Below are positions 43,478 to 50,796 of a DNA stretch of 50,796 nt, one piece after another (within the stretch, counting starts at the first letter, position 1; the number at the start of each line of letters is the position of its first letter). Location: positions 1-50,796 of the forward strand of contig JALOQJ010000012.1 of assembly GCA_025453445.1 (NCBI GenBank), in the 5' to 3' direction. A program made the position numbers and the translations under genes. The DNA comes from Candidatus Omnitrophota bacterium (GTDB taxonomy: Bacteria; Omnitrophota; Gorgyraeia; Gygaellales; Profunditerraquicolaceae). The notes beneath the pieces are model-generated. The model was not told the DNA's origin and did no database searches. It saw nothing but the letters and a program-made list of their open reading frames with translations.

Positions 43478-44841
43478 TATCTTCTTCCCTTGATCCTGCC
43501 GCCCTTGATAAATCCTTCGTAATGATGCATCAATAAATGCGATTCCAGCTGCTTTATGGTATCCAGCATAACACCTACAACAATTAATATACTTGTGCCG
43601 CCGGCAAAAGAAGCAACCAGATAGGGAACCTTAAGCCAAGCCATAATCAAATCCGGAAAAATTGCAATAAAAGCAATAAATAAGGCTCCGGCAAGAGTAA
43701 CTCTGGTCATGACAAAATCTAAAAATTCCGCGGTGGATTGACCCGGCCGCACTCCCGGAATAAAACCACCGTATTTCTTCATATTCTCCGCCAAATCAAG
43801 CGGATTAAAAACAATCGCCGTATAAAAATAACAAAAGAAAATTATCAAAAGAGCATAAACAACCGAGTATAAAACATGACCCCTGATTAACCCCTGCGCC
43901 AGTGCCTGAAATTTAGGGCTAGGGATAAATGATGCCAGAGTTGCCGGGAAAAGAATAATTGATTGCGCAAAAATAATCGCGATAACCCCTGCTGTATCAA
44001 CCTTAAGCGGAATATAAGTGCTCTGCCCGCCGAAAATTTTTCTGCCCACAATACGCCTGGCATACTGTACAGGAATCTTACGCTGCCCCTGTGTAATCAT
44101 GATTACCGCGAACACTACTGCGACAAAAAATACTGCCATGATTACAAGCGTCACCGGCTGTATCTGGCGATGCGCAGCATTACCGGGTGAAATCAGCAAA
44201 AATAACTGATGCACTGCGGCAGGAATACGGGAGATAATACCGGCAGTGATAATTAAAGAAATACCATTGCCAATACCTCTTTCCTGTATTTGCTCGCCCA
44301 ACCACATGATAAACATCGTGCCGGTAGTAAGAGTAAGCACAGTAAGCAACCGGAACCCCAAACCCGGATGCAAAACTATTTTCAACCCCTCAAAACGCGC
44401 CGGATTCTCCAGCCACAAGGCGATGAAAAAAGACTGAACTATCGAAAGAACGACTGTCCCATAACGGGTAAATTGATTAATTTTTTCATGGCCTGCCTTG
44501 CCTTCTTTGGCAATCTTCTCTAAGGCCGGTATTACCGCAGTCAAAAGCTGCAGGATAATCGAGCTTGAGATATAAGGCATAATCCCCAGGGCAAAAATAG
44601 TTAAGCGCTCCATAGCGCCACCGGAGAACATGTTAATTATGCCAAAGAGTGCCCCGCCCTGAGTTTTAGAAATTCGTGTAAAAAATTCCGCCAGAGCTGC
44701 CCCATCGATACCGGGCGTAGGCAAGTAACAGCCAATGCGGTATATAGCAATCAGCGCCGCAGTAATAATCAGGCGCTTCTTTAAATCCGGAATCTTAAAA
44801 CAATTAGCCAGAGGGCTAAGGTTAAACGTTTCCGTCAACAT
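43477..44841 (-). CDS. secY: Protein translocase subunit SecY
   Basis: The 454-aa protein has ten hydrophobic segments and SecY signatures such as IYRIGCYLPTPGIDG and GLGLGNGIS-like GIGNGISLIITAGI, RKIPVQYARRIVG and the plug region. It forms the channel of SecYEG in the inner membrane. Its ATG lies 20 nt inside rplO. Confidence 0.98.
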   Translation of the reverse strand: MLTETFNLSPLANCFKIPDLKKRLIITAALIAIYRIGCYLPTPGIDGAALAEFFTRISKTQGGALFGIINMFSGGAMERLTIFALGIMPYISSSIILQLLTAVIPALEKIAKEGKAGHEKINQFTRYGTVVLSIVQSFFIALWLENPARFEGLKIVLHPGLGFRLLTVLTLTTGTMFIMWLGEQIQERGIGNGISLIITAGIISRIPAAVHQLFLLISPGNAAHRQIQPVTLVIMAVFFVAVVFAVIMITQGQRKIPVQYARRIVGRKIFGGQSTYIPLKVDTAGVIAIIFAQSIILFPATLASFIPSPKFQALAQGLIRGHVLYSVVYALLIIFFCYFYTAIVFNPLDLAENMKKYGGFIPGVRPGQSTAEFLDFVMTRVTLAGALFIAFIAIFPDLIMAWLKVPYLVASFAGGTSILIVVGVMLDTIKQLESHLLMHHYEGFIKGGRIKGRR

Positions 44842-45397
44842 TTATGATTTCTGTTTTACCGCCTGCTTTTTGAATCTTGTCAATAGCGCCTTTAGAAAAA
44901 GCATGGGCCTGAACTGTCAAAGGATTTTTCAATTCTCCGTTGCCTAAAATTTTTACAGCTTTGGCTCTATCTTTAATCAAGCCTTTTTCTTCCAAAAGAA
45001 CCAAAGTAATCACTGCGTCTTTAATGTTTTTCAACGAATCTAAATTTACAATCTGGAATTCTTTTTTAAAAACCGACGTAAAACCGCGCTTGGCAATCCT
45101 GCGGATAAGCGGAGTCTGCCCTCCTTCGAAGCCGGCATAAAAATCGCGGCCCGACCGGGAAGTCTGGCCCTTGCTTCCACGAGTAGAAGTTTTTCCGTGG
45201 CCCGAGCTGGAACCCCTGCCTAAAAGTTTTTTAGGTTTATGCGCGCCATACGGAATCTTTAAATTGTGTAAACCCGCCACAGCTTCCGCCTGATGCGCCG
45301 CCTTCTTGGGTTTATGCACCCTTGGCTTTACCACAGATTTTGCTGGCGTTTTTTTTGCTGCTGCTGTTACCTTCTTTTTTATGATTTTCTTTTCCAT
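44822..45397 (-). CDS. rplO: Large ribosomal subunit protein uL15 with basic N-terminal extension
   Basis: The uL15 core starts near residue 43 with LHNLKIPYGAHKPKK, then GRGSSSGHGKTSTRGSKGQ. Before it are about 40 Lys/Ala-rich residues, an unusual N-terminal extension that may bind rRNA. The gene follows rpsE directly; rpmD (uL30), normally between them, is absent. Confidence 0.97.
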   Translation of the reverse strand: MEKKIIKKKVTAAAKKTPAKSVVKPRVHKPKKAAHQAEAVAGLHNLKIPYGAHKPKKLLGRGSSSGHGKTSTRGSKGQTSRSGRDFYAGFEGGQTPLIRRIAKRGFTSVFKKEFQIVNLDSLKNIKDAVITLVLLEEKGLIKDRAKAVKILGNGELKNPLTVQAHAFSKGAIDKIQKAGGKTEIINVDGNV

Positions 45398-45401
45398 ATC
45401 A

Positions 45402-45854
45402 TTATTTTAAATTTTTTAAACCGTCGACAGTTGCTTTGATTACATTAATCGGATTATTTGACTGCAGGCACTTAGTCAGGATATTTTTTATCCCTGCTGC
45501 TTCGCAGATAGCCCTTACCGGGCCGGCAGCAATAACTCCGGTTCCTTCTGAGGCAGGCTTTAACAAAACTTTTGCTGCTCCGAATTCACCGATAATTTCA
45601 TGAGGAATAGTTGTTCCTTCCATAGTAACCCGGAAAAGGTCTTTCTTTGCCTTAGTCAGGCTTTTACGAATCGCATCCGCGACTTCATTAGCTTTCTCGA
45701 GAGCAAAACCTACACGGCCCTTTGTATCGCCGACAACAACCAGGGCGCTGAAATGAAGCTTTTTACCACCCTTAGTTACTTTTGTGACGCGGTTAATCGA
45801 AATAACTTTTTCGATCATATCCGATTGCTGCTGTTCGATATTTAATGGACGCAT
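45402..45854 (-). CDS. rpsE: Small ribosomal subunit protein uS5
   Basis: The 150-aa protein has the double-stranded RNA-binding-like fold: [22 protein letters not shown], then [18 protein letters not shown]. It functions in the 30S body and in accuracy. It lies between rplR and rplO. Confidence 0.98.
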   Translation of the reverse strand: MRPLNIEQQQSDMIEKVISINRVTKVTKGGKKLHFSALVVVGDTKGRVGFALEKANEVADAIRKSLTKAKKDLFRVTMEGTTIPHEIIGEFGAAKVLLKPASEGTGVIAAGPVRAICEAAGIKNILTKCLQSNNPINVIKATVDGLKNLK

Positions 45855-45855
45855 C

Positions 45856-46194
45856 TTAAAACTCTAACCCCCCTTTTCTTAAAGCATCTGCAAATGCCTT
45901 AACCCTGCCATGGTATAAATAACCTGCGCGGTCAAAAATAATTTTAGTGACGCCTTTTTCTTTTAAAACCTTGGAAAAACTTTCACCTAAGATCGCCGCG
46001 GATTTAATATTGCCGCATGGGGTTTTAGCGCAAACGGAACAAAGAGTTAAATTATTCGTATCATCAACTACCTGCGCGAAAATATTCCTCAGGCTGCGCC
46101 GTACAACCAGGCGCGGTATTTCTTTGGTCCCGTGCATTCTTAAACGTATACGTTTATGCCTTTTTAATCTGGAAAGTTCTTTTTTATTTTTCAT
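45856..46194 (-). CDS. rplR: Large ribosomal subunit protein uL18
   Basis: The 112-aa 5S rRNA-binding protein begins with the basic [20 protein letters not shown] and ends with [24 protein letters not shown], both typical. It is adjacent to rpsE (1 nt gap). Confidence 0.98.
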   Translation of the reverse strand: MKNKKELSRLKRHKRIRLRMHGTKEIPRLVVRRSLRNIFAQVVDDTNNLTLCSVCAKTPCGNIKSAAILGESFSKVLKEKGVTKIIFDRAGYLYHGRVKAFADALRKGGLEF

Positions 46195-46198
46195 AAGT

Positions 46199-46750
46199 TT
46201 ATCCGCCCTTACCGGTAGCCTGTGCCTTACCGACTTTCTTCTTCACGTGTTCTCCGACAAAACGCACGCCTTTACCCTTATAAGGCTCAGGCGGATAGAT
46301 AGCGCGGATTTCCGTGGCCACCTGTCCGATTTTTTCTTTATCAATACCCCTAATCACAAGTTGTGTAGGCTTGGGGGCTTCTATCTTAATTCCTTCGGGT
46401 ATAGGATAATTTACCGGATGAGAAAAACCAAGCGCTAAAGTCAGTTTATTGCCCTGCACCTGCGCCTTAAAACCTACACCGATAATTTCCAGTTCCTTAA
46501 CGAAACCTTCGGTTACGCCTTGAATCATACCGACCATTAAAGCACGATAAAGCCCATGCAAAGATTTGTCCAATTTTGAATCGCCTGCACGCTGGAGAAA
46601 TCCCTGCCCGTCTTTAGTTTCAAAAGTGATCCGGTAAGATATCGGGCGTGTCAGTTTACCCTTGGGCCCTTCTACATGCATAAACCCATCTTTAACTTCC
46701 ACTTTTACTTCTTTGGGTATGGTAATTGCTTTTTTGCCTAACCTGGACAT
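46199..46750 (-). CDS. rplF: Large ribosomal subunit protein uL6
   Basis: The 183-aa protein has two similar domains; SRLGKKAITIPKEVKVEV is the typical start and PEPYKGKGVRF the conserved C-terminal rRNA-binding motif. It follows rpsH by 9 nt. Confidence 0.98.
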   Translation of the reverse strand: MSRLGKKAITIPKEVKVEVKDGFMHVEGPKGKLTRPISYRITFETKDGQGFLQRAGDSKLDKSLHGLYRALMVGMIQGVTEGFVKELEIIGVGFKAQVQGNKLTLALGFSHPVNYPIPEGIKIEAPKPTQLVIRGIDKEKIGQVATEIRAIYPPEPYKGKGVRFVGEHVKKKVGKAQATGKGG

Positions 46751-46759
46751 TTTTATTCC

Positions 46760-47155
46760 TTACCAGATATAGGCGATTACTTCTCCGCCTAAACCTGATT
46801 CTCTTGCTTCTTTATCGGTTAAAATACCTTTTGATGTTGAAATTATTGCAAGGCCCCTTCCTCTTAATACTGAAGGCACCTTCCCGTGCTTAACATAGAT
46901 GCGCAAACTCGGACGGGATATGCGCTTGATATTTTTAATTGCCGGCTTATCATATACATACTTAAGATAAATCCTGAAAATCCCCTGCTTTTTATCTTCG
47001 ATTAATTTAAAGGTTTCGATATAGCTTTCTTTCTGCATAATCTCCAGCACTGCTTTAATAGTACCGGAAGCCGGCACATCGGCATTTTCTTTACCCGCCA
47101 TAACGGCGTTGCGTACTATCGTAAATGCATCTGCCAGCAAATCTGTCCTCGACAT
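46760..47155 (-). CDS. rpsH: Small ribosomal subunit protein uS8
   Basis: The 131-aa protein binds the 16S central domain; DLLADAFTIVRNAVMAGK is the typical start and ISTSKGILTDKEARESGLGGEVIAYIW the conserved end region. It is 22 nt after the uS14 gene. Confidence 0.98.
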   Translation of the reverse strand: MSRTDLLADAFTIVRNAVMAGKENADVPASGTIKAVLEIMQKESYIETFKLIEDKKQGIFRIYLKYVYDKPAIKNIKRISRPSLRIYVKHGKVPSVLRGRGLAIISTSKGILTDKEARESGLGGEVIAYIW

Positions 47156-47177
47156 TTATATTATCTCCTTAAAATTT

Positions 47178-47363
47178 CTACCAGCTTGCCTTTTTTACTC
47201 CAGGGATAAGGCCGCCCCAGGCTAATTCCCTGAAGCAGATACGACAAAGCTTAAACCTGCGCAGATATCCTCCTGACCTGCCGCAAAGCGAGCAGCGGTT
47301 ATATTTGCGCGTTGAAAATTTAGCGGGTCTCTTCCACCGGGCGATTTGTGAATGTTTAGCCAT
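47178..47363 (-). CDS. rpsZ: Small ribosomal subunit protein uS14, zinc type
   Basis: The 61-aa uS14 is the short zinc-binding form, with Cys pairs in CSLC and CRIC. I chose the ATG at 47363: AAAGGAATAAA precedes it, and the family normally starts MAKHSQI-like; the frame stays open upstream to 47396 but would overlap rplE. Confidence 0.96.
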   Translation of the reverse strand: MAKHSQIARWKRPAKFSTRKYNRCSLCGRSGGYLRRFKLCRICFRELAWGGLIPGVKKASW

Positions 47364-47364
47364 T

Positions 47365-47919
47365 TTATTCCTTTGACTCCTTAAAAGGCATGCCAAATAA
47401 CCTTAACAATTCTCTTGCCTGTGCTGTGTTTTTGGCGTTTTTAATCACGAAAGTTATATCCATACCCTGTGCGCGGGTAATTCTATCGTATTCAATTTCA
47501 GGAAATATCGTCTGTTCTGGCAGGCCCATGGTATAATTACCGGCCTTATCAAATGAATTATCCGGAATTCCTCTGAAGTCGCGAATACGCGGCATCGCCA
47601 CGTTAATTAGCCTGTCCATAAATTCATACATCATCACCCGTCTTAAGGTAACTTTACAACCTATGGGTAAACCCTGCCTGATTTTAAAATTCGCGATAGC
47701 TTTTTTCGCACGGCGCATAATCGGCTTCTGTCCTGTAATCATGGATAATTCTTCCATCGCCTTATCTAAAATTTTTATATCCCCGATTGCTTCGCCTACC
47801 CCCATATTCACTACAATTTTATCCAAATGAGGTACAGCAAAACGGTTCTTTAAAGAAAACTTTTCCATCATCTTAGGGATAATTTCTAATCTGTATTTTT
47901 CAAGTAGTCGCACGCTCAT
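47365..47919 (-). CDS. rplE: Large ribosomal subunit protein uL5
   Basis: The 184-aa 5S rRNA-binding protein shows [14 protein letters not shown] and [19 protein letters not shown]. It has normal length and lies between rplX and the uS14 gene. Confidence 0.98.
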   Translation of the reverse strand: MSVRLLEKYRLEIIPKMMEKFSLKNRFAVPHLDKIVVNMGVGEAIGDIKILDKAMEELSMITGQKPIMRRAKKAIANFKIRQGLPIGCKVTLRRVMMYEFMDRLINVAMPRIRDFRGIPDNSFDKAGNYTMGLPEQTIFPEIEYDRITRAQGMDITFVIKNAKNTAQARELLRLFGMPFKESKE

Positions 47920-47920
47920 A

Positions 47921-48232
47921 TTAAATAGCTTCCTTGCAAGATTTACAAAACCGTGTTTTCGTCCCGTCTTTTAATTCTTTGATTCCTACTCTTACCGCTT
48001 TGCTGCAATGTTTACAGACCATCATTAAATTAGAAAGCGCAATTGACATCTCAACCGATACAACGCCTCCTTGCTGATCCTGCTGCGTGCGGCGCTTGTG
48101 TTTCTTGACCATATTTATACCTTCGACAATTGCCCGTTTCTGAGCGCCTAAAATGTTAATTACTTTGCCTTTTTTGCCCCGGTCTTTGCCTTTTATTGCC
48201 TGAACTGTGTCGCCGCGTTTAATCTTAAGCAT
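47921..48232 (-). CDS. rplX: Large ribosomal subunit protein uL24 with zinc-ribbon-like end
   Basis: The 103-aa protein has the KOW motif (KRGDTVQAIKGKDRGKKGKV) and a C-terminal half with two Cys pairs, CKHC and CKSC, which could bind zinc. It helps start 50S assembly. Its start codon shares one base with the rplN stop. Confidence 0.97.
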   Translation of the reverse strand: MLKIKRGDTVQAIKGKDRGKKGKVINILGAQKRAIVEGINMVKKHKRRTQQDQQGGVVSVEMSIALSNLMMVCKHCSKAVRVGIKELKDGTKTRFCKSCKEAI

Positions 48233-48600
48233 TAAATGACCTCCGGAGCTAGAGATATAATTTTAGTAAAATTCCTCTCCCTTAATTCTCTGGCAACGGG
48301 CCCGAAAACGCGCGTGCCCCGCGGGTTAGACTGGGCATCAATAAAAACTACTGCGTTACGGTCAAACCTCAAAATCGAACCGTCGGGACGCCTAATCGGC
48401 TGCTTGGTCCTGACGATTACCGCCTTAGCAACTTCCCCTTTTTTAATTGCCGCATCAGGGCTGGATTCCTTGATATTCACATTAATAGTGTCGCCTATTT
48501 CGGCATGCTCGCAATTTTTCTTGCCTAAAACCCCGATAAAAGAAGCTTTCTTGGCACCGGTATTATCAGCTACATCTAAAATTGACCTGAGTTGAATCAT
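48232..48600 (-). CDS. rplN: Large ribosomal subunit protein uL14
   Basis: The 122-aa protein begins [20 protein letters not shown] and ends [12 protein letters not shown], both diagnostic of uL14, which lies at the subunit interface. It shares 4 nt with rpsQ. Confidence 0.98.
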   Translation of the reverse strand: MIQLRSILDVADNTGAKKASFIGVLGKKNCEHAEIGDTINVNIKESSPDAAIKKGEVAKAVIVRTKQPIRRPDGSILRFDRNAVVFIDAQSNPRGTRVFGPVARELRERNFTKIISLAPEVI

Positions 48601-48878
48601 TTTACCTCTTCCTTAATCTCAATATGTGAAGCTGCGGCTTTTTTTACTATTTCAGAAATTCTCCAGCGCTTATCTTTGGATAACGGACGGGTTTCTACTA
48701 TGCGCACAGTATCACCGATTTTAGCAAGGTTATTTTCATCATGGGCTTTAAACTTATTAGTCCTTTTCACGATCTTGCCATATTTGGCATGCTTAGTCAG
48801 ATGCATAACTTTTACTACTCGCGTCTTCTGCATTTTATCGCTGGTAACTAACCCGACAAAACTTTTTCTCTTACCCAT
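48597..48878 (-). CDS. rpsQ: Small ribosomal subunit protein uS17
   Basis: The 93-aa OB-fold protein contains [20 protein letters not shown] and [18 protein letters not shown], as expected for uS17. It overlaps rpmC by 8 nt and rplN by 4 nt. Confidence 0.98.
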   Translation of the reverse strand: MGKRKSFVGLVTSDKMQKTRVVKVMHLTKHAKYGKIVKRTNKFKAHDENNLAKIGDTVRIVETRPLSKDKRWRISEIVKKAAASHIEIKEEVK

Positions 48879-49092
48879 TGGTTTTCTCCACGCCTGCCGG
48901 CGAGGCAGGTTTTTTTTCGTTTAATAATGTCTTAACCCGGGCAATATCTCTTTTTATTAAGGAAAACATATGCGGCTTGTCAACGCGGCCCGAGTAGCGC
49001 TGAGAATTCATTTTGAACAAATCTTCGCGCAATACCTTTTCCTTTTGGATTAATTCGTCTTTTGATAGTCCACGTAAATCTTTAATCTTCAT
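48871..49092 (-). CDS. rpmC: Large ribosomal subunit protein uL29
   Basis: The 73-aa helical protein starts [20 protein letters not shown] chose the ATG at 49092, which gives this standard start, over an upstream start inside rplP. A tail [12 protein letters not shown] follows the core. Confidence 0.96.
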   Translation of the reverse strand: MKIKDLRGLSKDELIQKEKVLREDLFKMNSQRYSGRVDKPHMFSLIKRDIARVKTLLNEKKPASPAGVEKTNG

Positions 49093-49093
49093 C

Positions 49094-49510
49094 TTATTTG
49101 TGCACCCTTGTGACAAACTTTGTTTTTAACGGTAATTTGTAAGCAGCCAGCCTAAAGCAATAACGGGCATATTCCTCAGGGACTCCTCCCAGCTCGAATA
49201 AAATTTTGCCCCTTTTAACTACGACTACCCAATGACTAAGGTCGCCCTTACCTTTGCCCATACGTACTTCTGCCGGCTTTTTAGTAATAGGCTTATCAGT
49301 AAAAATCCTGATCCACATCTTACCGCCTTTATGCAGCTGACGGGCCAAAATTACGCGTACTGCCTCTACCTGGTTATTTCTGATCCATCCGTTCTGTAAT
49401 ACTTTTAAACCGAATTCTCCGAAAGCCAATTCCGCGCCGGTTGTGGCAATACCCCTGCGATCACCTTTTTGTAAGTTACGATACTTGATTCTTTTGGGCA
49501 TCATTACCAT
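49094..49510 (-). CDS. rplP: Large ribosomal subunit protein uL16
   Basis: From ATG 49510 the protein is 138 aa: [20 protein letters not shown], with the [20 protein letters not shown] segment of the peptidyl-transferase region. The frame stays open upstream to 49546, but that would overlap rpsC; an AAGGA lies 10 nt before 49510. Later ATG codons at 49504 and 49501 are also possible. Confidence 0.96.
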   Translation of the reverse strand: MVMMPKRIKYRNLQKGDRRGIATTGAELAFGEFGLKVLQNGWIRNNQVEAVRVILARQLHKGGKMWIRIFTDKPITKKPAEVRMGKGKGDLSHWVVVVKRGKILFELGGVPEEYARYCFRLAAYKLPLKTKFVTRVHK

Positions 49511-49511
49511 T

Positions 49512-50170
49512 TTACACTGATCCTTCCGGCTGCTCTGCTGCTGCAAGTTTTGCTGCCACCGGGTTTACACCTTTGGCTATTAATATATCGCCTTTATAAA
49601 TCCAGACCTTAATTCCGATCAGGCCGTAAGTAGTAAAGGCTTCTGTAAAACCATAATCAATATCAGCGCGCAATGTTTGCAATGGGATTTTTCCCTGCCT
49701 GTATGTTTCTGTACGGGACATTTCTGCGCCGTTTAACCTTCCGGATGACATGATTTTAATACCTTTAGCACCTGCGTTCATCGACTGTTCGATGGCGCGT
49801 TTGACTGCACGGCGGAAAGCTACTCTTTTTTCAATCTGAAAAGCTACGTTCTGCGCAACTAACTGCGAGTCCAAGCCGGGATTTTTTACTTCTTCTATAT
49901 CGATAGATACTTCGGCTTTTTGTCCGTTCCGTGGCGGCCGATGATAATCCCGGGCCGTGCAGATAAAATACGCACCTTTATCCGGTCAGCGAGCCTTTCA
50001 ATAATTACATTTGCTACGGCAGCATGCTTAAATTTCGCCTTAACATGTTTCCTGATTTGATAATCCTGCTCAATGAAACGGGGATAATCCTTAGGATTGG
50101 CAAACCAACGGCTGTGCCAAGTCCTGATAAAACCAATTCTTAGTAATAACGGACTAACTTTATGACCCAT
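49512..50170 (-). pseudogene. rpsC: Small ribosomal subunit protein uS3, frame broken by an apparent 34-nt deletion
   Basis: Two parts in different frames together make uS3. The N-terminal part (from ATG 50170) is normal through [17 protein letters not shown] and then runs into a stop near 49905. The C-terminal part resumes with [23 protein letters not shown] and continues normally to the stop at 49512. In intact uS3 about 17 residues separate these points; here only 17 nt do. About 34 nt appear to be missing, which also shifts the frame. uS3 is essential, so a sequencing or assembly fault is a serious possibility. Confidence 0.9.
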
Positions 50171-50173
50171 AAA

Positions 50174-50512
50174 TTATTCTCCTGCTTTTAAATCTAATTC
50201 TATGCGTATATGCGACGTGCGTTTTTTTATCGGTGCTGCCCTGCCAAATGCCGCTGCCTTAAACCTTTTCCATGCAGGCCCAACATCACAGATGATCCGT
50301 GAAACATATAACTGTTCCGGATTAAAACCTTTTACTTTGGCATTTGCAATTGCCGAATCCAATATCTTGATTAAATATTCTTTTGGCCTTTTATTTAGGG
50401 AAACCAAAATCGCTCTCGCAGAAAGTGCGTCTTTACGCCTGATCAGATCCATTACCTGCCTGACCTTAGTCGGCGTAATCCTTAAAAATTTTCCTTCAGC
50501 TTTAACTATCAT
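50174..50512 (-). CDS. rplV: Large ribosomal subunit protein uL22
   Basis: The 112-aa tunnel protein has RITPTKVRQVMDLIRRKDAL near the start and FKAAAFGRAAPIKKRTSHI with the tunnel loop. Its ATG shares one base with the stop of rpsS (TAATG). Confidence 0.97.
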   Translation of the reverse strand: MIVKAEGKFLRITPTKVRQVMDLIRRKDALSARAILVSLNKRPKEYLIKILDSAIANAKVKGFNPEQLYVSRIICDVGPAWKRFKAAAFGRAAPIKKRTSHIRIELDLKAGE

Positions 50513-50796
50513 TATGTCTTCTCAACTGCTTTCTTAGCTTTTACGCCGCCGTGCTTCCTGAAAATTCTTGAGGGAGAAAATTCACCCATCTTATGGCCGA
50601 CCATATTTTCCGTAACAAAAACCGGAATATGTTTGTGGCCGTCATAAACGGCAAAAGTAAACCCGACAAAATCAGGTATAATCGTTGACTGACGGGACCA
50701 GGTTTTTATCGCCTGGCGCTGGCCGGCACGCCTTGCCCTGTCAACTTTTTTGATTAATTTCTCTTCAACAAATGGGCCTTTTTTTAATGAACGCGG
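50512..50796 (-). CDS. rpsS: Small ribosomal subunit protein uS19 (partial, start codon outside)
   Basis: I translated the frame that runs off the window edge: [20 protein letters not shown], then [18 protein letters not shown], ending VEKT. The 94 residues lack only the initiator Met, because uS19 usually starts [10 protein letters not shown]. It precedes rplV as in the S10 operon, so the window edge cuts this operon. Confidence 0.97.
   Translation of the reverse strand, partial: PRSLKKGPFVEEKLIKKVDRARRAGQRQAIKTWSRQSTIIPDFVGFTFAVYDGHKHIPVFVTENMVGHKMGEFSPSRIFRKHGGVKAKKAVEKT

Noticed and set aside
1-50796. CRISPR array, insertion sequence or prophage
   Set aside because: No regularly spaced repeats, transposase, integrase or phage structural genes were seen; the excisionase-type HTH genes lack such context.

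Overview
This 50.8 kb window is almost entirely coding and almost entirely on the minus strand; only one confident gene (a diguanylate cyclase at 12.8 kb) is on the plus strand. The moderately AT-rich composition, LPS-heptose genes (gmhA, hldC/rfaE2), lipoprotein, PilT and very tight gene packing point to a two-membrane (Gram-negative type) bacterium. The mix of a ThiD2-type thiamin enzyme, PPi-type phosphofructokinase, a KS/CLF-like pair and several unusual proteins suggests a candidate-phylum lineage; Omnitrophota is my guess, an inference that was not tested. No gene-free stretch exceeds about 170 bases.

Layout by coordinate. 1-12.6 kb: one long minus-strand run that starts at a strong promoter before rpsU (about 12.66 kb). 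It reads through a TIM-barrel epimerase, a MEMO-family protein, DUF1844, aroQ, an M24 peptidase, efp, accB-accC, two Asp23/AmaP genes, PPi-type pfk, gmhA, hldC, thiD2, thiC, tRNA-Gly(CCC) and an NlpD-like lipoprotein into a partial AAA-type ATPase. 12.7-13.9 kb: divergent GAF-GGDEF diguanylate cyclase. 13.9-18.6 kb: smc led by an excisionase-type HTH gene, an unknown small gene behind a terminator-like leader, and a PilZ protein. 18.6-24.0 kb: a 7TM-GAF histidine kinase, a CrtI-like oxidoreductase, a nitroreductase, and an AbiEii-like nucleotidyltransferase with a short XRE protein. 24.0-30.4 kb: an acyl-chain gene cluster (HTH, acyl-ACP-reductase-like protein, CLF-like KS, ACP, active KS, SDR/thioester-reductase-like protein, GMC-type flavoprotein with a Cys cluster) with its own promoter. 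30.4-38.6 kb: lipoyl carrier, lipB, lpd, mdh, icd, aconitase-type small subunit, pilT, aconitase-type large subunit, aminotransferase, ending at a strong terminator. 38.6-50.8 kb: the S10-spc-alpha ribosomal protein region from rpsS to rplQ with secY, adk, map, infA, rpmJ and rpoA; rpmD (L30) is absent from its usual place.

How the parts may work together: the 24-30 kb cluster has the minimal set for building an acyl chain on a dedicated carrier (KS, CLF-like partner, ACP) plus reductive and oxidative tailoring enzymes, and its first gene encodes a candidate regulator. Aconitase-type subunits, isocitrate dehydrogenase and malate dehydrogenase form a compact TCA segment beside lipoate attachment and dihydrolipoyl dehydrogenase genes. 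The GGDEF and PilZ genes flank smc and suggest local c-di-GMP signalling.

Most notable items: the unusual acyl cluster, in which two proteins have lost residues expected for catalysis; an SMC whose hinge is reduced to about 55 residues; a promoter-leader-terminator module before the 17.5 kb gene; thiC ending inside a tRNA gene; and two frame lesions in normally essential genes (a 58-bp tandem duplication in accB and an apparent 34-nt loss in rpsC), which may be real or assembly faults.
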